This document shows positions 46,869 to 59,064 of a DNA stretch of 64,000 nucleotides, piece by piece (the stretch's first letter is position 1; every line of letters starts with the position of its first letter). The notes beneath the pieces are model-generated. The model had not been told where the DNA came from and searched no databases. It was given only the letters and a program-made list of their open reading frames with translations. The stretch spans positions 155,420,409 to 155,484,408 of the forward strand of contig BSWB01000002.1 in assembly GCA_033239125.1 (NCBI GenBank), given 5' to 3'. Both the position numbers and the translations under genes were made by a program. The stretch comes from Fagopyrum homotropicum (Eukaryota > Streptophyta > Magnoliopsida > Caryophyllales > Polygonaceae).

Positions 46869-47538
46869 GTGCCGAACTAGTCAATAGAGGTAGAATTCTC
46901 CTCAACATTACCTCATATTACCCAATTTGTTTTTGTATTGACAAATTTTGAATTGGCAAAAAGCTTACGATTTAAGTTTGATATCATCTCTTCTTTTTGG
47001 GACACTTCCTTCTATATATTTTTAAAAACTTAAAGAAAAAAAAACACCATATTTACACTTGTTATAAAAGGCGTAATTGAAAAGCAACCATTTATGCGAA
47101 TGAAGAATAGTAACATCCAGTGGGACAAATGAAACCCTTTTACATAGAGTTGGTGAATAACTTTATCTTTTTGAAAGAATAATATTTCCTTTTCCTCCCT
47201 CACTTATTTACAGATTGGAGAATAAGTTTTTTACTATTGTCAACCATGGACCTATCTTTTAGAAGCATCAATTTTGTGCCCTATCTAGCTTAGCTTAGCT
47301 TAGCTTAAGCTCGAATCTATCTCAATGGCTAATCACTTTTCTTTTTTCATTCAATATTCTCTTCAACACTTCTTTCCGACCAAATTCAACACCATTCTTT
47401 CCATATTTAAATCTTTTTTCAAACAAATATAATAGTGTTTTATATGGTATTATTTTGTGCAATCATTGAAACATCTAAATGATGGAACAATCTAGATAGT
47501 GGACCAAAAATAAAGATAATTTATTTCATTTTATTATT
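46869..47538. other. Spacer without recognised genes
   Basis: AT-rich. A short AGCTT repeat lies at about 47284-47310. Confidence 0.4.
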
Positions 47539-47545
47539 TAGTCTA

Positions 47546-47883
47546 GAAAAAATTGTCTAAACAATACCCATCTTTTATACTGATTAAACTTTAGTACCCT
47601 GTCGTTTAAATTATCAGAACGGTTACCTAAATCATTATTCACACAATAAGTTAACAGATTTCATGTTAAATATCAGGGGCAAAATTGTCCACCTAACTTG
47701 GGCCAAATTGTCCACATATCATAGATATTTAACACCGGTCTGTCAACTTAAAGTGTGAACGGTAATTTATGTACTAATATTTGGTTGGGTTCAATAGACG
47801 AGGTACCATTCTGATAGTTTAAATGACGAGGTACTAAAGTTTAGTCAGCCTAAAAGATAGAGTACTGTTTAAACAATTTTCTC
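47546..47883. mobile_element. MITE with about 85-bp inverted repeats (338 bp)
   Basis: Left arm GAAAAAATTGTCTAAACAAT followed by ACTTTAGTACC and AATTATCAGAACGGT. The right arm, inverted, reads GAGAAAATTGTTTAAACAGT with the same later words. TAGTCTA flanks both ends (47539-47545 and 47884-47890). A 7-bp match leaves the superfamily open between hAT (8 bp) and Mutator (9 bp). Confidence 0.83.
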
Positions 47884-47890
47884 TAGTCTA

Positions 47891-49046
47891 ATTATTTATA
47901 AAACAATAAATAGATTTTTAGTAATAGATATTAATTTGAAACAATTTGTAAAATCTAGTTTTTAGATAGTTCACTCCAATATCTATGTAAATAGATAAAT
48001 TTATAATTACAATTTTAATAGAATTTTCATATTTAATTGACCGGCCATAATTATTATTTATACGGAATGTATTGAAAGACCAAATTAATTTTTGTTAATT
48101 AAGCCAAACCATTATCTTAAATTAAGAATATAATAAAAGATTATATCTAAGAAAATATATGATTGATACAACAATAATTATAATTTTCGTTTTTGATCGA
48201 ATCCATAATTTGGAGAATTGAGTTGAGCTAGTGACGGTATAGAATAATATGATGATTTTTTTATGTTACAAAAATGAGGTATCTATACTATAGAGGACTA
48301 GATTTGGCCCCTGAATATTGTTTTCATTAGACCCCTAACATTAATTAACATACGTACAATAATGCAGGTGTTTTGTTCCTAATTATGGTACCCACACCAC
48401 ATTAGCTACCTAGGTCTCTCTTTTCGTAGTAGTAACTTAGTTATAGGATTGGGCGACCAATAGAACAACGAAATGTAGCATTGTTAACCAATATCATTGA
48501 AGATTCATATGACTTTGTGTTCATGGCTTCTATCAATCAAATCTTATACTATCTTTGGAGGGTATTACTATTTAAGGCTCATCTTTGTGTTGGACTCATT
48601 TAAAATTGTTACGATTCTATTATATAAGATCGATAAATTACTACTCCTATTATTAATAGGTTATATGATGTAATTTTAATCAACTTATGTGTTAGATTTT
48701 GGTCTAATGTATATACATTCACATGTATACAAACAATATAAGTGTTTGTTTAGTGGTTAAAATGGAATAAGCATGTAATACAAAATCAGACCCAAATCAA
48801 ACTATACCTTCATTATACCTTAGAAAAACAAAATATAAACCCAAACCCTAGACTAAACTTAAATTTGGTAAACGAAAGAAAAAACTAAAATGAAAGATAA
48901 TCTTGTTTAAACCAAATTAAACTACAATAAACCGGTAATAACAGAATCTGTTCGGTTGATCAAAATTGAAAGGATGAAGTTGAAGATTTAAGTTTTTCAT
49001 CATCATCAGTTAAATATAAGTGTTTGGTTGACATAAAAACGAAAGA
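47891..49046. other. Spacer without recognised genes
   Basis: AT-rich, nothing recognised. Confidence 0.4.
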
Positions 49047-49079
49047 TTGAAGATGCAAATAAGGATAAAAGGGTCTAAT

Positions 49080-49241
49080 AATTTGGTTAGTCTTCAACAT
49101 ATCAGGATACAATATGTCTCTAGGAAAGTCAATAGTTTTGCCGACAAACTAGCAAAATTGGGACACGACTACCCACTAGGTGACTCTGCGATTCCATCCC
49201 AAGTGGTGGATCTCATCCGAAAGGATGCTCTAGATTGGTGA
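49080..49241 (+). pseudogene. RNase H-domain relic
   Basis: The frame reads LQHIRIQYVSRKVNSFADKL followed by AKLGHDY and a stop at 49239-49241. The pattern (short strand, V-x-R-x-x-N-x-x-AD-x-LAKLG) is the C-terminal end of the plant RNase H domain found in LINE-type elements and small RNase H-like proteins. Nothing upstream continues it. Confidence 0.55.
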
Positions 49242-49677
49242 GTCTCGAGAAGATGATCTAACCTAACCGCTTATCGTATAGTATCAGAAAAAGAAAAAAA
49301 ACTCCACAACTTAAATATATTTCATCCCCTCTCCACTCTCATATTTTATCAAAAACTTCATCTACGATAATTTTATTTTACCGAACATACACATGATTCA
49401 GACTGAAAACTAATAAAGGGTCTAGCCATAGTTAGACCAAATGCACACGTCCTAATATATGAAGTAAAAGAGACGGGCTGATTTTTTTTTTTTTTTTTGG
49501 TAAAAAGGAGAGTCGGTTATCTTTGTAGAGACGGACTGATTGAGATAATAGTATCGGTGCAATGCCATGTGTACGTATTTCGACGACAAAGAAGAGTGCA
49601 ATGTATAGGGCCACTCTATTAGAATCTTTTGCAAAGTGTTCCAAAAGGTAAGAAATAGCAGTCCAATTCCTCTATCC

Positions 49678-51058
49678 CCTACCCTGTCCCCCTCCCTGGC
49701 CCAAACCTTTGATTGGTCCAAGTGGCAAAATTTGTTAAAATAAACCGCGGAAGATGTTGGTTCGGTTCAGAATTTATAATAGATTATTGATGGGTCCAGA
49801 GATTTAAAATAAAAATACTGAACCGTTTTTTACGTTAAAACAAAATAAAATAGTTTTGAGATTGGTCCAGCGTGTTCCGTTTCATCGGTCAGGCCAAACC
49901 TGCTCAACGTTCGACGATTTGAAGATATCCACGTCGATTGAGTCCTGACTGTTTAGAAATTGTTTTTATCTGGATTTTTTATCCTCTATATTTTATGATT
50001 GGTTCATTTCCACTCTAGTTTATTAGTTTTGCTATCCAATTTATGATTTTGTATAGATGTATGCCTTGCTTAACATTATAACAATATCAGTTTTGAAGGC
50101 TTGCTAGGTGAAGTGGATTAGCAGGTTCCTACACAAAGTGACAGGTAGTATGTTTGATACTCCAGAGGCTTTTGCTGACATAAAGATCCAAAGGAACAAC
50201 CTAGTTCAAGACTACATTTTTTAAGTGTACATTCTTCTATAGATGAATAATATTCTGCATAAATGACACTAGTGTTCACTGCATTGATTAAAATTTTACG
50301 TTCAGGCTGAAGAAAATCTGAGAAAAGTATAAGTGAAAACTTCGTGCTTGCTCAAGTTGACAAGGTTGCTTACTGATTTACTGAAATATCAACAACTTGC
50401 TCAAGTTTAATTCCCATCTCTCTAAATAGAGCAAAAAAAAAAAAGTGAATTCCATCTCTACGTACTGATTTACATAATTAAAAATTCCACTAGTTTTGGT
50501 GAATTGCTTAATTTCGGATTTACATAAGTATAAACTACACTAGTTTCGTGAACTGATTTACTTCCCACAAAAAATTGCATAACTATAAACTGCACTTGTT
50601 TTACTGAATTGTTGAATTTCTAATGTTGTAAATCTAGCGGTAACCGAACAAAAATCAAGCATTTTTCAGAACATTGTGTTGCTGATTTGAAATCCATATA
50701 AATGAAAGCTAGCAGACTGAAAATTGAAAGGATAGAAGACTGTAACCCATACCCTAAATTTTCGCTTGAATAAACAGAAACGCCGGCCACAATTGATTGA
50801 GAATTATAATTGTCGACTGAGAAAAGGTATCGCAGGGCACAATCGCCTGAGGAGGCAACGTCGAATTGAGGGGAGAGAGGAGGCCAAATCCCGTATTTCT
50901 TGTGTTAACATCTGATGGGTTCGGTTCTTTTAGTTTTTGAAATTTCTGAACCATATACATCCCTGAACCGAACAATCAAATTTCCCAAAAAAAAAATCAC
51001 AAAAAGTTGCCACGTGGGCCAATCAGCTTTTTTGGGACAGGGAGGGGGCCAGGGTAGG
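49678..51058. repeat. Inverted-repeat pair enclosing about 1.3 kb
   Basis: CCTACCCTGTCCCCCTCCCT followed by GATTGGTCCAAGTGGCAA at 49678-49730 is mirrored at 51007-51058 (TTGCCACGTGGGCCAATC, then AGGGAGGGGGCCAGGGTAGG). AACCGAAC/GTTCGGTT words also occur in inverted positions inside. The pair may be the arms of a degraded DNA transposon. Three degenerate tandem repeats with ACTAGTTT lie at 50460-50610. No gene is seen in between. Confidence 0.6.
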
Positions 51059-51490
51059 AGACAGACGATTTGCACTCAAGAAATAGAGACCCAAAAAGAA
51101 GTGGATCGGAAGTGTCCAACAAAAAGAGGCTCAAATATATTAAACTCGACTTCAATAATCTTTCGAATACGAGTTGTTTAAAAAATCAATTTTTAAATAA
51201 AATTATGAGAATCATTTCCAAATCACGTCTACATAAAAAACATTAAGAGAAATTTTTTTTTGTTATTCGAATAAAGTTTTAAGTGTTAAATTTTAAGTAT
51301 TATTATTTGGATATTATATTTTAGATATTGTGTTTTGAGTATTAAATTCCAAGTATCATAATATTCAATTTCTTGCGTTGATATTAGATTGATTGTTCAA
51401 AACTTAGAAATTACATAATTTCTTTTATACATTTAGAATACATATATAATATCTAAGTACGTACCTAATCTATTATACATTCGGAATACA

Positions 51491-51766
51491 CCCGTTTGGT
51501 TCCAACTCCGGAAACGAAAACGGAATGAAAACGAATTTAGTCCATATGTATATCCTTTTTCATGAAATTTTATGGAATCATTCATTGTGGTTTGTACTTG
51601 TCTTCCCACATTTTGTTACCATATAGGGTATCAAAAGTAATTAAATTCAACTCCAATTACTTCAAACCATAAAGAATAATTCCAAAAACTTTCATGAATA
51701 AGGGTATACATATGGATTAGATTCGTTTCCATTCCGTTTTCGATTCCGGAGTTAAAACCAAACGGG
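51491..51766. mobile_element. MITE with about 65-bp inverted repeats (276 bp)
   Basis: The left arm reads CCCGTTTGGTTCCAACTCCG, then GAAAACGGAATG and CCATATGTATA. The right arm, inverted, reads CCCGTTTGGTTTTAACTCCG with the same following words. I could not define a target duplication, so the superfamily is open. Confidence 0.8.
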
Positions 51767-52545
51767 CTCATAGTATCTAGCTAGTAATTTTGAGTGTTCA
51801 AAACTCAGAAATTACATAATGTTCTCATCGGTGATATATGTATAACGAGAAATTAATGTAATATTGTGTTATTTTATCTTTTATATTTGATGGGTCTAAC
51901 ACGTAGAGGGTTTACACGATAAAGTGAACTTATACACACAAGTCTTCAGGATTTTATCCTAAAATCAATTAATAATGAAAATAAATATATAATTTATATA
52001 TTAGATTCACGTAGTATTATATTATCGATGTGAAATATTTACACACATCTCAACATTTCGAAACCATGCATGATTATGAATCTATGAAGGAACTTGGATT
52101 GGCTTCTATATTGTGGATGGTCCAAATCGCGTTGTAAGTTTTTTCTATCGTGACTTACAAAAATTCCACTTTGAACTTTGATTATTCTTCCTTGCATATT
52201 AAAAAATTGTGTATATATGGTGATCAAGGATACCGTCAACTTACTTTATGCTGATTCTTGTTGTACCTAGCTTCTTCATGACAACATATTTCCATTATAA
52301 GCTCAACTCCTAAAGTTTTTATACGAGACTTTAACGTTTAAACAAATTATAGATTGAAGATCGTGTACATACGAATGTACACGTGTTAAGCCTAAGTTCA
52401 ATTTATATTCAAAGAATTCATGCAAAAACTTGTCTTGGTCAAAGACACATCAACCAACATTGATGTTGTAACTTTATATATATTATAGCTCGTTCTCTCA
52501 TACAAACATGTATAATCCGAATGTCGTCTATAGTAAGTTAGTGAG
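51767..52545. other. Downstream flank of the HIPP gene
   Basis: AT-rich, no gene recognised. It should contain the HIPP 3' untranslated region and polyadenylation signals. Confidence 0.4.
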
Positions 52546-53209
52546 TTACATGATGGAACAAGCATTAGGGTTGTCGTCGCTGAACATCCAAGTGTACTTC
52601 TCCTCGTGCGAGTTAGGAAGCGGAAGGGCTTGTGCGGCGTTCTTGACGTGCCCGGCCGGCGCTCTCTTGTCGTAAGCTTGAGGAGCGTAAGGATAGTAAA
52701 CAACGTTGTAGGGTACATAGGGCCAAAACTCAGCTTTTTTACCCGTCCTCTTTATGTTGTTTAACACCCTGTTTGGCTCCACTTGTCCCGTTACCGTTAC
52801 TTTGCTTTGTTTTCTGTTCACCTCTACCGTCTTTGCCCCTGCAATCCAAACACTACCTTATTTATAAACATTCATTTCCATTCCGCATTCGTTTATAAAG
52901 CTACAACTAAACAGGGATTAAGTTTTAGTAAAAGAAAAGAAGTAATACTATACCTCTCATTCGAGAAACTGAATTCTTAACTTTCCTCTCGCAGCCATCG
53001 CAGTCCATCTTCACCTTGATCTCAACTGTCTGCATGAGAAACATAGATCCATCGAAACGATGAAGTCCGTAGATATCGATAAACACGAGCCAAAATCTGT
53101 AAATGAGGTGAAGATTATATATATATTTGAGTACCTGCATTGGCTTACGCTTTTTGTGTCTGGGAGTGGTGATATCACAGTATTCCAATATATGATCTAT
53201 GAAACCCAT
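52546..53209 (-). CDS. Heavy-metal-associated isoprenylated plant protein (HIPP, 147 aa)
   Basis: Three exons (53209-53135, 53029-52954, 52838-52546) join in frame across GT-AG introns to 147 residues. The N-terminus MGFIDHILEYCDI and basic HKKRKPMQ precede an HMA domain with the metal site MDCDGCERKV (C35 and C38). After it come VTVTGQVEPNRVL, GKKAEFWPYVPYNVV and FSDDNPNACSIM. The end CSIM is a CaaX box, predicting farnesylation of C144. HIPPs are metallochaperones bound to membranes or nuclei that handle metals such as Cd, Zn and Cu and respond to stress. Length, intron positions and the tail fit the single-HMA HIPP group. A TATA-like CTATATATAC lies about 95 bp upstream of the ATG. It is the only host gene in the window that looks complete and ordinary. 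Confidence 0.95.
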
Positions 53210-53217
53210 CTTACCCT

Positions 53218-53320
53218 GTGAGTTAAGGTAGTGTTTGGAAGAGAGAGGAGAGTTAAGGCCGTGTTTGGGAAGAGACAGAGAGGATGGGAATGGCTTGAGA
53301 GGAGTATATATAGAGAGAGG
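53218..53320 (-). promoter_or_regulatory. Candidate HIPP core promoter with a short duplication
   Basis: A minus-strand TATA-like box (CTATATATAC, 53304-53313) lies about 95 bp before the start codon. Between them GAGTTAAGG(T/C)(A/C)GTGTTTGG is duplicated in tandem (53220-53238 and 53250-53268). Confidence 0.5.
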
Positions 53321-53530
53321 GGAAGCTTAGCCCAAAAGAGAGTCAATTATGGAGATGCTTGGCTGTAAGTCTGTAAAGTCTAGCTTAGGCTTTGTTTGGC
53401 TCTTTTATATTTAGATATTCACATTGTAGAAAGAAAAAGAAAAAAAAAGTTTGTTTGGCAAAAAGATCTGTATACGTACTTTGAAAATCTTATTTTGTTG
53501 GGAAATATGATAATGGAATAGTTTTGTTAC

Positions 53531-53533
<3 letters not shown>

Positions 53534-53613
<80 letters not shown>
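53534..53613. repeat. (AT)n microsatellite, about 40 units
   Basis: Uninterrupted dinucleotide run upstream of the HIPP gene, likely to vary in length between individuals. Confidence 0.98.
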
Positions 53614-53614
<1 letters not shown>

Positions 53615-55129
53615 CTTAGGTCGTAAGGTATTGGTATGAAAGGAATTGAAGCCGTGTTTGGATGGTTGTACGAATGACCACATGTGGTGTCTATAATCCT
53701 TTTCTATTTTGGTTCATTTTTGGTTGATATTTATAATATTTAGATTAGTAGTGTTAATGATCTGTCTAATTTAAAAAGATGAAGTAATTAATTACATAAA
53801 TGTCATGAATATGACTTATAACGTCGCTAATACCAATCAATTAAATTACACTAACAATTAATCATACATTACAACTTTCAGATTAACGCGGAAGGAGGAC
53901 AGAAAATCCGATTATTGTGGCTTAATCTACAATCTATCGTACTAAAGCAGTCTCTCGACGGAAACTTGACTCAGTTCCATGCAACCGCCTCATCAATTTT
54001 ACTTTTATACGTGTTGTTTATTCGTTAATTTACATCACACTAGTATTAATAATTCAAATTCGAGTTCCTAATAAACTCTTATTTCAATTTTTTAACAAAT
54101 CAACTTTTTTTAATATTCATTGTGCAATGACTAGATTTGAAATAGGCCGGCCTGTTGATAGAAACATATAATCCGGTTATTTTAGAAGTCGTAGTGTTTT
54201 GCTAGAAGTCAACTATGATTAATGAGATTAAACAGTTAAACCCATGACTATTATAAACGGATCTTATGCGGTCACACACTTAGAGTTGATGACCCAAATC
54301 GAAACAAATTTGATTTTTGTTATTAATATATATTACATATCAATTAATAATAATATGATAAGTTTTATTTGTGAAAAATATTATTAAAGAGTTTATAAGT
54401 GAGGTTAATTAGAGAGTTACTCATAAGGAGTTGTTTTGTGAAAACAGTTTACAATTATTTAATATATAATTTTCATAATTTACTAAAAGATAATCAATTC
54501 AGATAACTCTTCTTCTCTCTAATTTACTAAGAAAAGCTATGTTTTCTCTCAAAAGTGAAAAATCAATTGTTAGTATTGTGAGATTCAATTACCATTATCA
54601 TCTAAAACAATTTGATTGCTACTCTTTCGATATTTATCCTAGCAGTTGAAGACAAAGGAGATCTAGAAGCCGTCTCGTATGGACAAGTAGAGAAGCCACA
54701 CTGGGGGTTTTCCTTCTCTTTGTTCCTCTCCTAATAAATCTGGTTCACGTATCAACATGTGTTTCCTATGAACAATATATTGTTTCCTATCGATTATGCT
54801 TGTAGATCCTTAGATATGATCTAAAATTTTTATTTAACGCATCTAATAATCCTTCAGAAACTTGATATGCATGGAACATAGTCTTCCTCTAGCGAGCATG
54901 AACTTAGGGTTTGAACACTAGGTTGAGTTTGGATTTCCTTGTTGAGTAAGAACTTGAACAGTATCACCTTATGATTGAACCTTGGGTTAGTTGTTGAAAA
55001 TTCTAGGTATTCCTCTAAGATGTCAGTTTGAACTAATGATGCAAAAAAAAAATAATATTAAAAATTTTGTAATAATTGAAATTTTTATTTCCGATGGATT
55101 CCGGAAATTGGTGACGGGTTTACTTTCTA
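53614..55129. other. Spacer without recognised genes
   Basis: AT-rich; no protein family recognised. Confidence 0.4.
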
Positions 55130-55130
55130 A

Positions 55131-55182
<52 letters not shown>

Positions 55183-55183
55183 T
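55130..55183. repeat. (ATT)n microsatellite, about 17 units
   Basis: Trinucleotide run next to the left edge of the following LTR relic. Confidence 0.97.
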
Positions 55184-55189
55184 TATCGG

Positions 55190-58100
55190 TACAGATCTAG
55201 CTTGACGGGCCATCAAGGTTTAACACTTCCTCATTCAGCCTGACGGGCCCATCAGGAGGAGCCTCACCTCACGCCAAATCCTATCCTTCCTACCTTCTAT
55301 TTATTGAAAACTCACAGCTTCAATCTCCTCCTTCTGTACGTATCAATGGGCAGCGTCTTCTCCTTTTGCATGCATCCATGCCCTACTCCTCAAGCAAGCC
55401 GGCACCATCGTGATTATCTTGCAAACCGCCATGAACAACATCAACAATTGGAGGATATTCGGCCTCCCTTGTTCAATGCGAACCAGCAACAGGGGAGTCT
55501 TAGCCTTCCGCTCCTCTACATCCAGCCGCCAAGGCTCGCATGCCTTCATTCCGTCGACAACAAATAACAGACCTTGCAAAGCCCTAGCCGTAGGTGCGCA
55601 AGAGACTGGTCGCGGTCACGCCATCCTCCCTTGTCCGTGAGGGAGTGAGATGCCGCTGGTGCGCCTCTTGTGGACAACAACTTGATGTTGTATCCTTCGT
55701 TTCTTCGAGTTTCGGAATCGGGTAAGGCTTGTACCCCTTGCTACATTATACTTCCGTCCACGTATTCCTTGCTTAACAAGTACCAGTTATGTCTCTTAAA
55801 CCTACTTAGAACATCCGTAAAAGAGTAGTAAGGATGCACGCGTTTTCTGAGTTTTCATGAAGTGACGAGCAATCATCTTCGAGTCCAGATTTGGGTAAGC
55901 TAGACTCTCCCTTTGTTGCTGAATTTTGGATATGTTATAGTCGGTATTGCATAGTAGAACATTTTGAATTTTGAGAGAAAACCGAATTATGGTTGAGGTT
56001 GTAGTTTTCCAAAATAGGGACCTCATGTAGTTTTTATAAGTTATGCTGAAATATTCTAAGTGTTGAGAAAGTTGCTTGTGATGCAGTTTTGTGATGCAAA
56101 TTTGAATGAGTTATATGCCTATGATGGACTTGAGTTTTTGATGTGTTGTTTAGTGATATGCATAGTAGCATGTATTAAGTTTAGAGAGCGATCCAACAGT
56201 TAGATTCGGATTTGTGATATTTCGAAGTTGGGTATAAGTAGAGTTAGTTATAGAAGAGTTGTGTTAGGTTTATGAGTGTGTTCTTGAAGATGGTTTGAGA
56301 GCGTGTATCTTTATGGATTTATATCATAAGAATAATCATGGCTTTACATGTGAGTAAGTGTTCTCGGATGTTGGGACTTAGAGTAACGTGTGAGTTGGAC
56401 TTTATGTCTTGTGGTTTTAGTGGAAATTCTTGAGACTAAGATTAGGACATCCTAACATATTGTTATATTATTTTGTAAGGATTTTTCGAGACTAGAAGTA
56501 GGAACCTTCTAGCATGTTTTTATACGATCTTGTAGAGATCATTGAGACTAGAAGTAAGAACCTTCTAACATGTTCACACATAGAGTACTTTCCTGCGGGA
56601 AGCTAAGCATGATATTAGAGATGGGATTACCTTGAGACATGTAAGTCCCTTGGACTTACTTAGTTGCCTTCTATGTGTTAGCATAGCTGTTCGCTCCAAA
56701 AGGTGTGTGCAAGCTTTAAATTTATAATCCAAGAAGTATGCTTGAACAAAGATGCGAACCCGCAGTGTACGGGTCAATTGTAATAAAAAGCAAGAATTCC
56801 AAGAGTCGATAAGGGACTTAGTGAAACAAAGCACGGAATTGGTAGTCAAATATTGTAATTAACCAAAGCAATCAAAGTAGTCTAAGATGATATAAGTCAA
56901 GTAAAGGGAAATACGGATTCTAGGAATTAAAGCATCTAGTTGTGGTTCCAACTCAAGATTTCTAAAGATAAGCGGACAAAGCTGAGATTTTGCAAAGGGA
57001 AGGTGTTTCTAAGATGGGAATAGATTACCGGGTAAGTCTCACTACTCACAATTCCAAACCAAAGCTCCTATTACCGGGTAAGTCTCAAAGAACTAAGGAA
57101 AAGAACTATAACCTCAAACCAACACACCACCTAAGGGTATAGAATTAACCATCACCGGGTAAGTCCCAGGCTAACTCTCAAAGATGGGATGAAGGCACAC
57201 TCAAACCCCAATAAAGGATAAGCCTTTATTACCTACACTTATGATCTTGGGTAAACATGCAAAGGAATCACCACGTAAGTCTCATCCTAGGCTTGCGTTG
57301 AACCAGAAAAGGTGTAATAAGAATAGGATTTGGCAAACTAGAACACTTAACTCTCAGTTTCGAATCAGAAAAGGTTCACCTCGGTCAGTCAAGTTCCACC
57401 CCGGCCGAGATGTTCATCGACTGAGCGAGGTGTTCTAGGGTTAAGGTTTAAAGACTCGAGCTTTCAAGGTCTTGTTGGAATTAAGATCATTCTATCATCG
57501 TCTTTCCCACAACTTTCAGCCAATCACCCTAGAATCGCAAAAGAAACTTAGCCAACAATCATCATGATAACAATAATCAAATATATAGGAAAGGAATGAA
57601 TATTCGAACAAGAAAACCTTAAGAAAAAGATATCAATAACTGAATCAAATAAGAACAAATCAGCGTTCCTTAGATCACAAATCGAGTAAGACAACAAACC
57701 AAAAGGAAATCTAAGAAAGTCTTACAAACTCCCTCTGAAGCTAACTCCAAACTATGGATCCTTCCTTCCTTGATCTTCAATACTTCCTTCCAACTTCTCA
57801 GAAAATCTCCCTAATCCGCAGATTATTGGTTGTGTAGAGGATGTTGAATTGTGAAAATCCAACCCTTTATATAGGAGAATTATCTTCCAAAAATAATAAT
57901 ATCTTAAAAAATAATTTTCTATAAAATATATTCAAATAAATCAGCAAAATATCTTATCTTCCTTCAAGAAATCCAACCCAAAAATATAAGATATCTTCTT
58001 TCCAAAATTAAAAGATCTCAGCCAAAAAATATGATCTCGCTGGCGACAGGGTGTCAACCTCGGTCAGGGCGCTCCTCATGGTCACCTCGGTCGAGGTGGT

Positions 58101-59006
58101 ATTGTTGCTGACCGAGGTGACTCTTCATCTGAATGTGAAATCTCTCAAATCTGGTCCAAAGTAAATCTTCTTCATTAATTCCATGCTTCCTGAGTTCTTC
58201 CTTAAACTCCAAAATGTAGCTCCAATGACTTCTTAGCTCCTTATACAGTAATTGACCCAAGTGTATTATAACTAGGCGGTGACCACTTGTCCAATTATAT
58301 AGGAGACTTGGAGTGCTCTTGCGACCAGACCCACAGGTAACGAATAAATGCCTTCTCTCTGGACAAGAGCGCTAGTGGACACGGGGAGGGAGGAGGCGAA
58401 GTGTGTCGTTCGTAATGGAAAGAAAGATAGCACTACTTCGCCTCTTTGTTGGACCGCCGGCACGAACATAGTGGTCTCTGACCAGGACCAGGCTCTAATC
58501 TATTCATGTCGGTAAAAGGGACATGGGCGAGTTTCGGGAGATTCTCGTGTCACAAAAGAAGTTGAATTAGTAATCTGGATAACCTAATGAAAGATAATAA
58601 CTGGATGATGTGCGTGCATGCTATGTGTTTTATGTTACCTTATGTGTGTATGCACTATTATTTTTATTTTGATATATGGATTTTAGCTAACGGTTTATCC
58701 GCCGTTGTAGATGTCTTGCAGGTTAAGAGTTGTAGAGAGATCCGGAGCGGATGGTCAGTCGGGTCCACGTACTCATATAGATGGGAAGGGAGAGTCTTTC
58801 CGCTTTTGCATGCATCTTTTGTTGTTATGTTTTGTAAGGTTGACCCATGTATACATTCATCATTTCAACCTTAATTGATTTCACTTTGTTTTACTACATT
58901 TGTGCCTTGTTGTAAGATCAGTAATGTTGTTGTCAAATCTGAGGTTGAGACCCATTGTGAGGTCCTAACCAGTGACTCCTTGAGTTATGAGAATTTGGAT
59001 TGTTAT
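55190..59006 (+). repeat. Gypsy-family LTR relic split by another repeat
   Basis: The stretch around 55900-56000 (GGATATGTTATAGTCG, CATAGTAGAACATTTTGA, TTGAGAGAAAACCG) parallels 9050-9130 of the 10-kb element. GTAAGTCCCTTGGACTTACTTAG (56641-56663) follows. After the insertion the LTR resumes with CCCAAGTGTATTATAACTAGGCGGTG (58257-58282), then the ACCCACAGGTAACGAATA block shared with 24855-26600. GATAATAACTGG, TTAGCTAACGGTTTATCCG, GATCCGGAGCGGATGGTCAG and a decayed end (TTGTTATA) at about 59006 complete it. No internal region adjoins, so it is a solo or truncated LTR. Confidence 0.75.
56688..58243 (-). repeat. Unclassified dispersed repeat, copy 2 (nested in an LTR)
   Basis: Starts TGTTCGCTCCAAAAGGTGTG at 56688, the exact complement of the end of copy 1 (37876-37895). 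It keeps the same block order, including three (A/T)(C/T)ACCGGGTAAGTC motifs near 57026, 57070 and 57150. The far part contains CACCTCGGTCGAGGTGG (58083-58099), a dyad. It interrupts an LTR relic, which resumes after about 58243. Frames are broken. Confidence 0.75.
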
Positions 59007-59064
59007 AAAGTTCAAAATACATATTATTATAATCATTAAAAAAACATAACTACTAATAAAATAT

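Noticed and set aside
53411..53683. 90-codon frame with a long run of alternating isoleucine and tyrosine
   Set aside because: Translation of an (AT)n microsatellite; the same applies to 22238-22435.
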